Shown here: positions 54,250 to 64,000 of the stretch, in pieces
Numbering within the stretch: position 1 is the stretch's first letter
Layout: the number at the start of each line of letters is the position of its first letter
Assembly: GCA_018907035.1 (NCBI GenBank)
Contig: JACCIC010000135.1
Span: forward strand, 806,001-870,000
DNA: 64,000 nucleotides
From: Sycobia sp. Sy_11
Lineage: Eukaryota > Arthropoda > Insecta > Hymenoptera > Epichrysomallidae
Direction: 5' to 3'
Notes under the pieces: model-generated
What the model was told of the DNA's origin: nothing
The model's database searches: none
What the model saw: the letters and a program-made list of their open reading frames with translations, nothing else
Translations under genes and position numbers: made by a program

Positions 54250-57226
54250 TTACACGCTTTCTTCGATGCTTCGTTTGTGGTCCAGGATGGCCTTGCAAAA
54301 ATTGCAAATCGTGGACCACTTCTCCGGGCTCTCCAGCATCAGCCGGACGATATTTTCCAGCTCACATAGCCCTATATCTCTCCAAAGGTACTCCCTTTCG
54401 AGACGAAACATCTCGCACTGAAAAAACGTGTGAAGCGCATCGTCTCGGGGAGCGCAACAATGGGCACAGCTCGGATTCGGTACTTTCCCCATTTTGTGGA
54501 GGTAGGATCGAAAGCGACCGTGCCCCTGCGTGAGGTGGTAATTAACTTCTCCGTGTGACCTCTGGAACCATGGCTTTAACTGACTGATCAGTCGAGCCGT
54601 CTATCGGCCGCGCGCATCCCTGTCCCAGCGCTTCTGCCATTCGGTCATCCTGGTAGCTCTGGCCCGCGCAGCTACCTCTATTCTGCCGAGAATGTTTTTA
54701 TCCTGGTGGATAACTTTCTTTTCTTGTGCTTGGAGATCAATGGGAATAAAACATGCGATAACCAGCACCACCGACTCGGAGATCGTACGGTAGGAGCTGG
54801 CGATGCGTAGTGCCCCTCTACGCTGCACTGCCGCCATTCTTTTCCTATATTTTTGGGCCATCGGCCCATACCTCCGCGCCATATAGCATGATGGATTCAA
54901 CTGTCCTTATGAGCAGACACCGTTTGTAGGATGCAGGGTCGCCGACATTCGCCATCAACCTGCTAAGTCGCGCTATCACTCGGACAGCTCTATCCGCCGC
55001 TTTTTTGATTTGCTCCCAGGTCAGCTTGGAATCAATCGTCACCCCCAGGTACCTTACGGCTACTCTGGTACTCACCGTCGTGTCTCCAATCTGCATAAGG
55101 CGTATCTTTGCGATACGTTTCTTACTCAGGAGCACGATCTCCGTTTTCGCCGCCGCCAGGTCTAACCCATTGCTCTCCATCCATCCCTCCACTCGACACA
55201 TCACCTGGTTTAGTCGCATCTGTGCAGTGTCATAATCCCTAGCAATGATGACAGCTGCTACATCATCTGCGTATCCAACTAGAACGGTGTTCTCAGACAT
55301 CTGCATCCGGTGCATTCCGTCATATGAGATATTCCACATGTCGGCTCCGAGTACAAACCCCTGAGCCACCCCGGAACTAAGTTTTTTCCTTCTCCGACCA
55401 TCCGATGTCTCGTAAACCAAGTAGTGATCCTCAAGGTAGTCACCCAATATACGAAGTATATAAGGCAGCACCCGAAAGTCTGGCTCCATGGCAATCAAAA
55501 CATTTGCCCATCCAACAAAATTGAAGGCATTCCGAACGTCAAGGGTAGCCAGGAGGCAAACAGGTCGGGAGTAGCGATTATACGTCTCGGTGCGCCTCAC
55601 CGCATCAACAACCTCAACGATTGCGTCCACCGTCGCCCTACCCCATCGGCATCCCTACTGTCTGTCAGCCAAGCCGCCGGCAGCAGCCACAGCCCCGAGG
55701 AGTCGTGGCTTTAATAGTCCCTCCATCAGCTTTCCAGCGGTATCCAATATACATAGAGGTCGATACGACGAGGGCGCCTCTGGCGGACCCTTGCCCTTGT
55801 CGATAAGCACATGTTTCGCCACCTTCCAGCTAGAATAAAATAAACCAGCTTTCAGGCACAAATTATACATCGATAGAAGGAGTTCTGGGTGCACCTCAAC
55901 TACTATTTTCAGCACCTCTCCTGGAATTCCGTCAAGTTCTGAAGCCCTCTTATTCCGCATAGTTCTCACGGCTCTACCGAGCTCCTCCTTGCTGAAAAGA
56001 GGGACATCCAATTCTCGATCCGGTGGAGCTGGGTCAGACCTATCAGGGTGGGTAGGAAACAGAGTTTCTACGATGTTCTGCATTGTGCCGGAGTTCAAAG
56101 TACCCATGTTTCCATGAGCTCCCAGTTTTCCAGCAACCACCCTGTATCCCAATCCCCATGGATCCCCATCTATGCCCTCAGACAGCGCCTTCCAGCATCG
56201 GCGTTTGCTGGCCTCGATCGCTCGTCGAAGGGCTCTCTTGGATAGCTTGTATTCAGCCCTCCTCAAAGTGATGTCATCTCCGTGTTTACGAGTTCTCTGT
56301 AATATTCGTCGTCGATTTAAACACCTACGCCTCATATCAGCTATCTCAGCCGTCCACCAGTAAACAGGACGTCTTTCCCCACCAACCGCTTGGCACGGCA
56401 TCGACTCTTCGCAAGGCCGGCGTAGAATGTGCATTGTGGCGCTAGTCAACTCCTTGGCTTGCTTAACTGTCCTTGATCCATATGGAATCCTAACAAGGCT
56501 TTGCTGACCGTGTTCCTTGGCTTGTGAGAATTTCTCTCTATTTATCCCTGCAACGTTCCATCTAGGAGGCCCTCGCGAATTGTGTCCAATGAAACCTGGC
56601 GTTCCATCACATACACGGAATATGATGTACTGGTAATCGCTGGCTGTGCAGTCCTCGATCACCTGCCAGTCCTGGATTCGAGAGGCCAGACGTTCAGTCG
56701 CAAAGGTCACATTAGGTATAGTTTCGACATAGCCTGGTCTCCTAAAAGTCGAAGTATTGCCAGTGTTTAAAACTACTAGACCTAGTCTGGACGCTAGTTC
56801 CATGACTCTTCGACCCGTGGCGTCGGGCCCCGCCATGGCCCATTCTAGGGTCCTTGCATTAAAGTCACCTGCAATCACTAGCTCACCTTTCATTTCTTTG
56901 ACGGTGTCTTCCAGGTCATCAAGTACGACCTGGTAGTCACCTATGGCTTGGTTTGGTGTAAGATAGCAACTCACATACGTGATGCGATTGCATCGAACCC
57001 GAACAAAGCCATTTCCAGATCCATGAGCCACTACTTTTGTTTTTCGTGGGTCAGAACTCCAAATGGCTGCCGTCCCAAAGTTATCAGTGAACCAACCTAT
57101 TCCTTTTCTGTTCCGATACTGTTCAATGATAATTAACATATCAGCATCAGTATCGTGGCAAAGCCGGAGAAGGAGATGATCAGCTGTCCTGCTGCGATTT
57201 ACATTTCCTTGCAGAATTACGACCAT
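54250..57226 (-). pseudogene. R1-clade ORF2: AP endonuclease and reverse transcriptase
   Basis: It begins MVVILQGNVNRSRTADHLL at 57226, overlapping the last 10 bases of ORF1. Endonuclease: VIAGDFNARTLEW (about residue 120) and a CTASDYQYI motif where the catalytic His of SDH is replaced by Tyr. RT: SSYRPLCILDTAGKLME, LLATLDVRNAFNFVGW (motif A), SSGVAQGFVLG (motif B) and VGYADDVAAV (motif C). The C-terminus reads CAHCCAPRDDALHTFFQC. Defects: TAG at 55655-55657 between RT motifs, a frameshift near 54850, TAG at 54601-54603. Otherwise the frame is preserved over more than 970 codons. Confidence 0.9.
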
Positions 57227-58250
57227 TTAGCCTTTTTTGAGAGAGCCTCGCGAAAAGTCGGACAGGCGCCGGAACCGGCAACATGCCGGCGTCCCTCCGA
57301 TTTCGCTTCACTTTTGCAGAGAAAACATTCAGGTTCTGCGGTGCAAGCCGCAACCTTGTGCTCTCTCTGTTCGCAACGATAACAACAGGCGCTACGGTCA
57401 GGGCCTTTACAGCTATGGATCCGGTGGCCATAGCCTAGACACCTGTAGCACCTCGTCATTATTTCGCGGCGGCGCACTCGACAATTCACCAGGCCCATTC
57501 GCAAATACCCGGTCTTCAACAGCTGTGCGGCAGCAACCTCCTCAAACACTACGATGGCAGCACGCTGTTCCACAGTGTTGGTTTTGGTCACTCTAACCTG
57601 CAACTCGCCACGATAATCATACAGTTTGCTTTTGAGGACCTCACACACCTCATCCTCCGTCACGCGGCAATCCAGGTCTCTAACCTCTAGGCTTCCTCTA
57701 GGGATCAGCTCCCTGACACAGTCGCTCTGGCCTGTCGCTTCCTTGAGCACTTCAGCAAGTACCTTCCAGCCTTCGGGTTTGGTATGTCTGAGATCAATCA
57801 GTACCTCACCTATTTGGTTTTCCGGAAGGACCTGATAGATTACCTGATAAGATTACCCCTGCGCTGGTTTGATGGCGATCGCATCGAGTTCGGAATTTTT
57901 TTTTTATTTCAATTGTTTTCTTCTTTAGATGCTCAGATTGTTCCTCAGCATTGTGTATTTCATGCTTATTCTTTTTTTTTTTTAACTAATTTCCAGCCCT
58001 CTTTCTGTTTTTTATCCTCCTGCTCCCCCTTCTTTTTTTTCTCCTTAGTAAGGGAGATATCTGAGGGTCTTGATGATGGTCTCTTCGGGGTTTACTCTTC
58101 TTTCTTGCGCCTAGTTGTTGGAAAGAGACTCCCCGGTACCCTCTTCTCTTGTAGTTTGTGCTGTAAAGTATCTTCAAGCTCCTCAGCTTTTGGGAGGCTA
58201 TCCTTAATATCTTTTTTGATATTCGGTTGGCTCTTCATCACTTTAATCAT
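57217..58250 (-). pseudogene. R1-clade ORF1 (gag-like) with zinc knuckles
   Basis: It starts MIKVMKSQPNIKKDIKDSL at 58250, with a very Lys-rich coiled-coil-like N-terminal third. A stop lies near 58070, a frameshift near 57900 and a stop near 57855. From there the frame is open to 57217: IDLRHTKPEGWKVLAEVL, a central ELQVRVTKTNTVEQRAAIVV fold, then knuckles CYRCLGYGHRIHSC, CYRCEQREHKVAAC and CFLC. It ends ACPTFREALSKKAKWS. This family binds the element RNA in ribonucleoprotein particles. Confidence 0.8.
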
Positions 58251-58625
58251 ATTCATGAGCAGCTATGAATGCTATATTGGGCAAACAAGTAGATATTTAA
58301 AAAAGAGAATTTATGAACATAAATAAAAGAACCTTTAAAAGAACCTTGTTTATAATTTTGACATTTTTTTGATTTTGTGAACATAGATATTTTGGAACAT
58401 GGTATTATTAATAAGTACAAAAGGGAGAGTATTGAAAGTATTCATATTTTCAATGAATCGAAATAATGTGAACTTAATACTAGAGTCAAGTAAATTAGAT
58501 AACAATTATCATTCTTGATTAAATTTATTGGTTTTTTTGTAGAAGGGAGATTGTATATTTAAATTATCAAATTTTTTTAGTTTAGTCGGGATAGAATATT
58601 AATATAAATATTGAAATCACCGATC
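58251..58625 (+). pseudogene. Penelope-like element GIY-YIG endonuclease tail and 3' end
   Basis: YECYIGQTSRYLKKRIYEH (58264-58320) is the GIY-YIG-type segment of Penelope endonucleases. A stop follows, then ILEHGIINKYKRESIESIHI in another frame (58390-58445), the usual following region. Non-coding sequence with GTAGAAGGGAGATTGTATATTT (58542-58563) resembles the Penelope-like end at 15.5 kb but stops before the ribozyme-like motif. It is separated from the RT at 53.4-54.1 kb by the R1 insertion. The RT thumb and linker are missing, so the element had an internal deletion as well. Confidence 0.65.
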
Positions 58626-58779
58626 ATAAATGGATCTGCAGAAGATCTAAAGCAGTGGCAAATGCGTACGTATAATAAAGTTTGTTTACACGTATGCAAT
58701 ATTAGAGTTGTTCTTTGTCAACTTCTTTGCATATAAATATTAGTTGTCTTTTAAAAATAAGTTAATAGATATCACTTAT

Positions 58780-59000
58780 TCCTGCAGAGTTAATCCAACT
58801 GTACCAAAGGTTCATCAAAGAAGGTTTGATTAAACACAATATAAGTATTAATGAATAAGAAGTTTGCAAACTTCATTAAAGGATAAGTAACATTTATTAT
58901 TTAATTGTATGCGTCGTCGATTCCAGCTTTCTATAACTAACTCACAAGATATATTGGTAAATAGTAAACTAACGTCAAAAGATAACAAAATTAAGTTGGT
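58780..59000 (-). pseudogene. Penelope-like RT fragment, opposite orientation
   Basis: The minus strand reads LILLSFDVSLLFTNISCELV (RT motif A with Asp present), then RRIQLNNKCYLSFNEVCKLL. This is a second Penelope-type copy from a different family than the one at 53.4 kb. It ends against a (TA)n run at 59013. Confidence 0.65.
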
Positions 59001-59008
59001 AGGAATGA

Positions 59009-59012
<4 letters not shown>

Positions 59013-59050
<38 letters not shown>
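59013..59050. repeat. (TA)n microsatellite
   Basis: A TA run abuts the Penelope-like RT fragment. Confidence 0.95.
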
Positions 59051-59052
<2 letters not shown>

Positions 59053-59099
59053 TATACATGAACATATGAATATATGTTCATTATAATCATAGGTGTCTC

Positions 59100-59985
59100 T
59101 CTAAAATCTTACATATATAATTAAATCATCGTACTATCAATATGCGTGTTCCGTGGACGGAAGATTATATTTTCTAGTTCTGGGCATTCGGGTCTTATCT
59201 GATTATGTTAAAGCCATTGATATCAACTGGACCGCGCGAGCATCACAAAGGGTGCTAATTTAATAGTCAACTAAAATATCGTAGTCCTTTCTCAAATTAT
59301 TAAAATCATTGACATTTGACTTTTATTTTTTAAAAAAAGAATTTCTTCTCGCTTATTTCTCGTAAAGTAAATATCTTATAATATAGCTTAATCGCTAAAT
59401 TCTATGTTACCGATTTATAGCATCTTTCTTATGAAACAGTGTTTAATGTATTATCTTATATTATTATCCTGCAGTATCTTTTGTGTAATTTTTATCGATC
59501 GGAGTTTTCTAAAATAGCTGCTAACTGGAGCTACAAACTTAAACAAATTTAAAATACAAATAATAGCTAACTAAGAATTTACTATTACAGGGAGACAATT
59601 GGAGAAATTTAGTTTTGATAACTTTTTAGACTTTTTATCATAATCACACAACATCAAGAGTTGTAATTATTTTATGATTTGGCAGGATAATTCTAAACTG
59701 TAGGACTTCCTCATGACTGCCGGCCAAACGAACTTCGCAAAATCCAAAAAGAAAACAACCCATCATTTTTATAAGACTCTAAAATCATTTGGATGTTGCA
59801 TTAAAGGATTCTTTTTTTGTTTTCATTATGCCTATTGCATTTCGATTTGACTGAACTAAAATTAATATTGCTGTAGAAAATTTCAGAGCATTTTTCTAAC
59901 AAGGAGAATAAATAGTATTAATAAATCTTTATGTATTTTAGTGACAGCACTTGGAGTTTTACACGTTATAATGGAACATTCATCG
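59100..59985. other. AT-rich sequence, nothing recognised
   Basis: No frame, repeat or element border recognised up to the start of the LTR-like block. Confidence 0.5.
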
Positions 59986-59987
59986 GT

Positions 59988-61215
59988 TGTTATGCTTGTT
60001 GTTAGAAGTTGGGACGGAGGTCACAATGAACGACAGCCTCTGCCCCGGGTGTCTCGAAAGAAGTGGCGCGAATTGTGATGAACCGACCTGTTTGTTCTTT
60101 TGAGGTACGGTTAAGTTGAAGCAACACCGACAAGAGAGAAGTGACGAATACAGCCTGAATCGATGCGCGCGCATGCGTAGAACGAGAATGAGACGCGTAT
60201 GCCGCCGCCGCGCGAAAGAGCGAGAAAATGGCAAGGGCCCGGTGAAGAGAGGGGGAAGGGGAAGATGCGACGCGCAGAGCAGATAGTATTGCATGTTCGA
60301 CCGCCGAGCGAGACTTATTGTGTGAGATTTTCCCCGGTTTTTTCGAATTCTTGGAGTGATTGTTCTATTGCAGCCGTGAGCGTTTCGACATGGTGATGGA
60401 GTGCCATCCGAGCAGCGTATCACGGAGAAGAGGCGTGTCGTGTGAACGTGACATTGCGCAGACGAGGCGTGTCGCCGTGAACGCGTGTCTTACACAGAAG
60501 AGGTGCTTTGTCAGGATACTACACTATTTTACGCGGCAGACCGACCGCCAGCTCGAGAATCCAAAGCCAAAGACGAGGAAGAAGATCGGCGAAGCCCCCC
60601 CGAGTCGACTACGGCCAGAGCCCGAGGAGAGGAAAAGCAGCAGCAACGCCTTCCAGCGACAGCGATACAACAGCCCGAGGAGAGGAAGAGCAGCAGCAAC
60701 GCCGTCCAGTGACATCGATACGACAGCACGTGAGTGCCGACGGCAGCGGTCTTTTAGTTGTAAGTCCGGGCTACGGATCGCGTAGAGACGGCGGTGTATA
60801 CGCGAATACGAGCACGTGCGCGCGCGTGATCGAATGCCGCTCCCGGAGAAGAACCAAAAGCCCGGAGAAGATAAGCGCAAAATAGCGAGTGTGCGTATGC
60901 GTGTGTGAGAGAGAGAGAATCGGAGTGTGTGTGCCGCAGAGCGGAGTGAGTGCAAGTGAGAGAGTGCGAGCAGAATCGAGGATATTACAGTATACGTGGA
61001 AATAAAGAGGATTGTTATATGAACACAAAGTGTTGTCACTGACTGCCGCCCCCCCCCCATTTCCTTTCCAAAATCTAGCGTTGCCCCGCTTCTTCAGCAG
61101 ACCTCCTCGTGGAGAGAGGACGAGGATCATTAGCCGGAGACATCAGCAGGTAGGTGCTGATAAAAGAGATTAGAGTCTGTAGCGGCGGCCAGGGCAATAA
61201 GGCCGCAACGTTTCA
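59988..61215 (+). repeat. 5' LTR of gypsy-like element E
   Basis: The end is well placed: CA at 61214-61215 is followed by G and then a tRNA-Lys-type primer site. A polyadenylation signal AATAAA occurs at 61002. The start is uncertain; TGTTATGC at 59988 is the best TG. The sequence is GC-rich with many CGs. It contains a 53-bp tandem duplication (AGCCCGAGGAGAGGAA at 60619 and 60672). Several long frames on both strands have low-complexity Ser/Arg composition and I do not consider them genes. Confidence 0.65.
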
Positions 61216-61216
61216 G

Positions 61217-61234
61217 TGGCGCCCAACGTGAGGC
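61217..61234 (+). other. Primer-binding site, tRNA-Lys type
   Basis: TGGCGCCCAACGTGAGGC differs by one base from the complement of the 3' end of tRNA-Lys(1,2), used as primer by several retroelements. It lies 1 base after the LTR end. Confidence 0.8.
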
Positions 61235-62296
61235 AGCGCTGAACGGGGAGGGCGGCAGTGCGCGAGAGAGTGCGCGGCGTTGAACTTAACCTTGTTCAGC
61301 CACATGGCGTGGGAAGTCCGCGTGTGCGGGCGGAAGTGTGTCATAGAGCGGACGCGACGTGCACCGCGCGAGGCGACCGCCGCCATTTTGAGAGCGCGCC
61401 GGCAGACGACTGAGGCGCGACGCGAACGCCGCCGTCGACGTTAGGCGACCGGCCGTGTTAGACCGCGGTAGAGAGAGAGGGAGAGAGACAGAGAGAGAGA
61501 GCACGCAGTAGTTGTGGCTAGGAGTGGGTCAGACCGTCCGCTGCTGGCCGCTCGAGACAACTCCGCGCAGTAATCACGACCGAGTGGGTCGGTCGCAAAT
61601 TTTTCGTCGATCGCGGCTCGCCTGGGACTTTCATTCAAAAAAAAATTTTTTTCTTGCGAAATATAGAGTACAAATGCGCTGACAAGGGACAACAAAAAAA
61701 ATTTTAAGAAATTATGTTAGCAAATGCGGAAAATACCTATTAAACCTCAAATATTTTTTTTATTATTATAGCATAATATACATATGATTTATCTAACTTT
61801 ATAATTTATTTAATTTGATATGAACTATGTCTAAAATATAAAATAGATAATATAATAACCATATATATCATATATATCATTAATAATAATATAAAATATA
61901 TATAATATACTATTTATAAAATAATTATATTAATAATAATAATAACATAATAATATTAATAATAATAACAATAACATAATAATTTACATTATTGGAAAAT
62001 AGCCGAGGTCGCGATTACTAATATAACAGGAGATATTTTAAAACTTAAATTAAACTCGATTAAATTACTAACGGGTGTCGGTATATATCCCACTATGTAT
62101 GCTTCTTTTGGTCGGCCCGAGGGAAAATAGAGGAGGTACCCGATAGAGATATTACCGTTTTCGTGATCTATTTAGCCAAATCAATTATCCGCGAGGCCTT
62201 CAGATAGCATAGACAAGAGGAAAGAACATTTAAATTATTTTTACGAGGAGATACATCTAATTCACAATTAAGATCATAAATTGGACGCAGATTAAG
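61235..62296 (+). other. Element E leader region
   Basis: The leader is GC-rich to about 61620, with GA runs, followed by a very AT-rich part (61690-62050) that may be a secondary insertion, then sequence leading to the gag ATG. No gene seen. Confidence 0.5.
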
Positions 62297-63040
62297 ATGG
62301 AACGATTAGGAGGTAATTTAACACCATCGGAGCAGTACCAAAGGATGATGCGACATATGCTAACCGGGGATAGAGACATGCAGCATAGACTGTGAAACTT
62401 AAGAGCGGAGAGTCGAGAAAATCTGGTAAGTAGGCTACGAGAGCTGCGCCTCAGCCCGAGAGGACACGTTCCGGTATTAGCGGAGAGGTTACTACAATAC
62501 GCATATAAAGTGCTCGGAACTCGTGAGGACGTACCATGGTACCCCGAATGAGATGAAAACACGGGGGATGATACAGCTGAGGAGATGCTGCCAGCACTGA
62601 AAACATCGGACATCGAAGAGGTAGAGGAGATGTCATTATTAGGAGCGAGCTCGTCCAACGCCATCGCTGAGCCCGTAAGCACGTCAGCAGCTCTGTTTGG
62701 TCGAACGGAACTGACCACGACGATCACAACGTCATTCTTGACGTCATTCAGTGAAATGCCCCTCACAACAACCATCCGGCCCATCATGTCAACGGTAACC
62801 GGAGCAGTCCCCGGCATGTCACAGAGAGGATTACCACCATGGGGGCCATACCGAGGTAGTGACGCGTATTGGCCATCTGGATGGACATCGGCATACGAGC
62901 AAGATCCGCGATGTATGGGATGGCACACGAGTTTAGCCCGCGAGACGCAGCGGCCGCGGATACCGATGGAGATCCCTACGCCCGGAGGTACGGACCAGGG
63001 GGTACGGTTGGTCATCCGTCAGCGTAATAATATAATATAA
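62297..63040 (+). pseudogene. Element E gag-like protein with SAP-like domain
   Basis: The frame begins MERLGGNLTPSEQYQRMM and continues to 63040 with TGA stops at 62393-62395 and 62549-62551. Residues about 36-62 read ENLVSRLRELRLSPRGHV followed by AERLLQYAY, a good match to the SAP fold (two helices with an LxxLxLxxxG turn). A Thr/Ser-rich and then Pro/Gly/Trp-rich region follows (GLPPWGPYRGSDAYWPSGW). No capsid or knuckle is left. Position 1.06 kb after the primer site fits gag. Confidence 0.6.
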
Positions 63041-63056
63041 TATAATATAATATAAA
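63018..63056. repeat. (ATATA)n simple repeat
   Basis: Copies of ATATA/TATAA interrupt the gag-like frame of element E and introduce stops. Confidence 0.9.
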
Positions 63057-63073
63057 AAAAACAATATAATATA

Positions 63074-63355
63074 ATGGAACATAGTCTCAGCCAGACTGGA
63101 AGTATATTAGGGAGGCAACAAGCACCGGTACCTGCGAGAAGCGAGGGAGGGGTTACAGAATCAAGACGGGCCACAGGAACGCCCGACAACGACGAACGAC
63201 AAACGGATGCACCTGCAACTAGCGGATCGACGGAACGGAAAGAAAAAATTGGAAAGGAGAGTACGCCATTAAACGAGCCCGCGAGAACGAATAGAGATGC
63301 AGCCAACACGGAACATAGACGAGAAAGTAGGAAATCGAAAGGTCAGGCAGCATAG
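63074..63355 (+). pseudogene. Element E gag continuation (93 codons)
   Basis: An open hydrophilic segment MEHSLSQTGSILGRQQAPVP..., rich in Glu, Arg, Thr and Pro, lies directly beyond the simple repeat. It is probably the continuation of the same gag linker. It ends at TAG 63353-63355. Loss of homology after about 63540 suggests the element is truncated there. Confidence 0.4.
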
Positions 63356-63539
63356 TCGAGAGGGCCAGTGCATCAACGGCAACATTCCGAGTCACCATCC
63401 GGCCGAGGTGGCTCTTCTTGGGTTCCTGCATTCTGTTCATCGTAACTTCTGCGCGTCCCTCGAGAAAATCTGTGTGCCATCTTCACACCATCTGCACACT
63501 CTATTTACAATAGAACCCATTTTGCAATGATAAGAAGAA

Positions 63540-64000
63540 GTAATCAAAGGAAAGGAGTAAGGAAATCAAGAAACATGGATACATTAATTGCTATAATAGG
63601 AGAAAGTCTACAAATTACATATTGCATAAAATTGAAAAACAAAGTTTATAAGAAACTGAATATCTATTTAAACAGCTAAACAAGTACGGATAATGAAGAT
63701 GATTATTTAAAATATGACTTCAAAAAAGAACGAAACAACAATTACTATTGTAATATAAATAAATCTTAAAATACCATGTATAATTTACAAATAATTAAAT
63801 ATAGGAACCCGTTTTCATCCTGAAGAAATATATTGGTTTGAAACAAAAAAAGCATCAAAAATACAGGTAAATAATTCAATAATAAAAATCAGAATTGATT
63901 AAAAAAGTTTAAAAAAACGAATGATCACACAATTAACTATAATTAAAATAACAATAAATTTTTTTTTTTAAACTTTTGGAATATATGATTTAGGTTGAAC
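63540..64000. other. AT-rich sequence at window end
   Basis: No coding or repeat structure recognised. Confidence 0.5.

Larger units (their letters stand above)
54092..58250 (-). mobile_element. R1-clade non-LTR retrotransposon, nearly complete
   Basis: The two-ORF element lies on the minus strand. ORF1 (58250-57217) carries zinc knuckles, and ORF2 (57226-54250) carries endonuclease, RT and a C-terminal zinc region. A 3' UTR of about 155 bp follows. The 5' end coincides with the first ATG of ORF1, so the 5' UTR is lost by truncation. It interrupts a Penelope-like element. Only a few disabling mutations are present, so the insertion is much younger than the R1 remnants at 45-49.6 kb. Confidence 0.85.

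Noticed and set aside
60360..61060. Several overlapping frames up to 178 codons on both strands
   Set aside because: They lie in the GC-rich LTR of element E and cover the 53-bp duplication. Low-complexity Ser/Arg sequence with no domain.
62257..63015. 252-codon minus-strand frame
   Set aside because: It is antisense to the element E gag-like frame, has low-complexity Ser/Val composition and no domain.
1..64000. CRISPR arrays, bacterial operons or ribosome binding sites
   Set aside because: No spaced direct repeats of the CRISPR type. All recognised elements are of animal retrotransposon and mariner types, so the window is eukaryotic.

Overview
The window looks like a piece of an insect chromosome that is almost entirely transposable-element debris in AT-rich DNA, probably from an ant or another hymenopteran. 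That placement is an inference from the mixture of mauritiana-type and mellifera-type mariners, R1-clade and jockey/CR1-like non-LTR elements, Penelope-like elements, several Ty3/gypsy families and long (TA)n microsatellites. No conserved single-copy host gene is recognised. The best host-coding candidate is one spliced exon at 39650-40331 (+), with a second, weaker open frame at 17172-17444 (-).

Layout, left half. A gypsy LTR (649-1421) abuts a (TA)n array. Next come a mariner with two nonsense codons (2867-4154), a TATA/initiator promoter followed by four tandem RNA-like hairpins (4279-4728), and a TTAA-flanked DNA transposon with a core-deleted transposase frame (4934-6528). A decayed gypsy interior, family A, runs from about 7640 to 13632 and is followed by a second LTR copy (13633-14604). 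After that lie a gypsy RNaseH/integrase fragment on the minus strand (14605-15530), a Penelope-like element end carrying a hammerhead-ribozyme-like core (15633-15674), AT-rich DNA, a third decayed gypsy (D, about 18130-21171), a mariner tail (22380-22835) and two palindromic MITE-like sequences. An intact mariner (24510-25795) sits inside a (TA)n array.

Middle. Gypsy family B lies on the minus strand from 33200 down to 25837. It reads gag knuckle, protease, RT, RNaseH, integrase, a third zinc-knuckle ORF, polypurine tract and a 1185-bp LTR. It is followed by two more mariner remnants, a 1.5-kb element with roughly 300/230-bp inverted-repeat arms (37555-39070), the candidate host exon, and structured LTR-like sequences.

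Right half. Two decayed R1-type elements lie tail to tail (44940-47885 + and 47890-49572 -). They are followed by a mariner N-terminal remnant, a jockey/CR1-like element (-), a tRNA-derived SINE between two (TA)n arrays, and a Penelope-like element split by a fairly well preserved R1-clade element (54092-58250 -). The window ends with a gypsy-like 5' LTR, a tRNA-Lys-type primer-binding site and a SAP-domain gag (59988-63355 +).

The elements relate to one another mainly by nesting, and the (TA)n arrays act as repeated landing sites. The observations with most potential novelty are: the promoter plus covarying hairpin array at 4.3-4.7 kb; the conserved third ORF with a zinc knuckle downstream of integrase in two diverged gypsy families (A and B); the core-deleted but still open transposase frame in the TTAA element; the ribozyme-like motif; and the exon at 39.65 kb.
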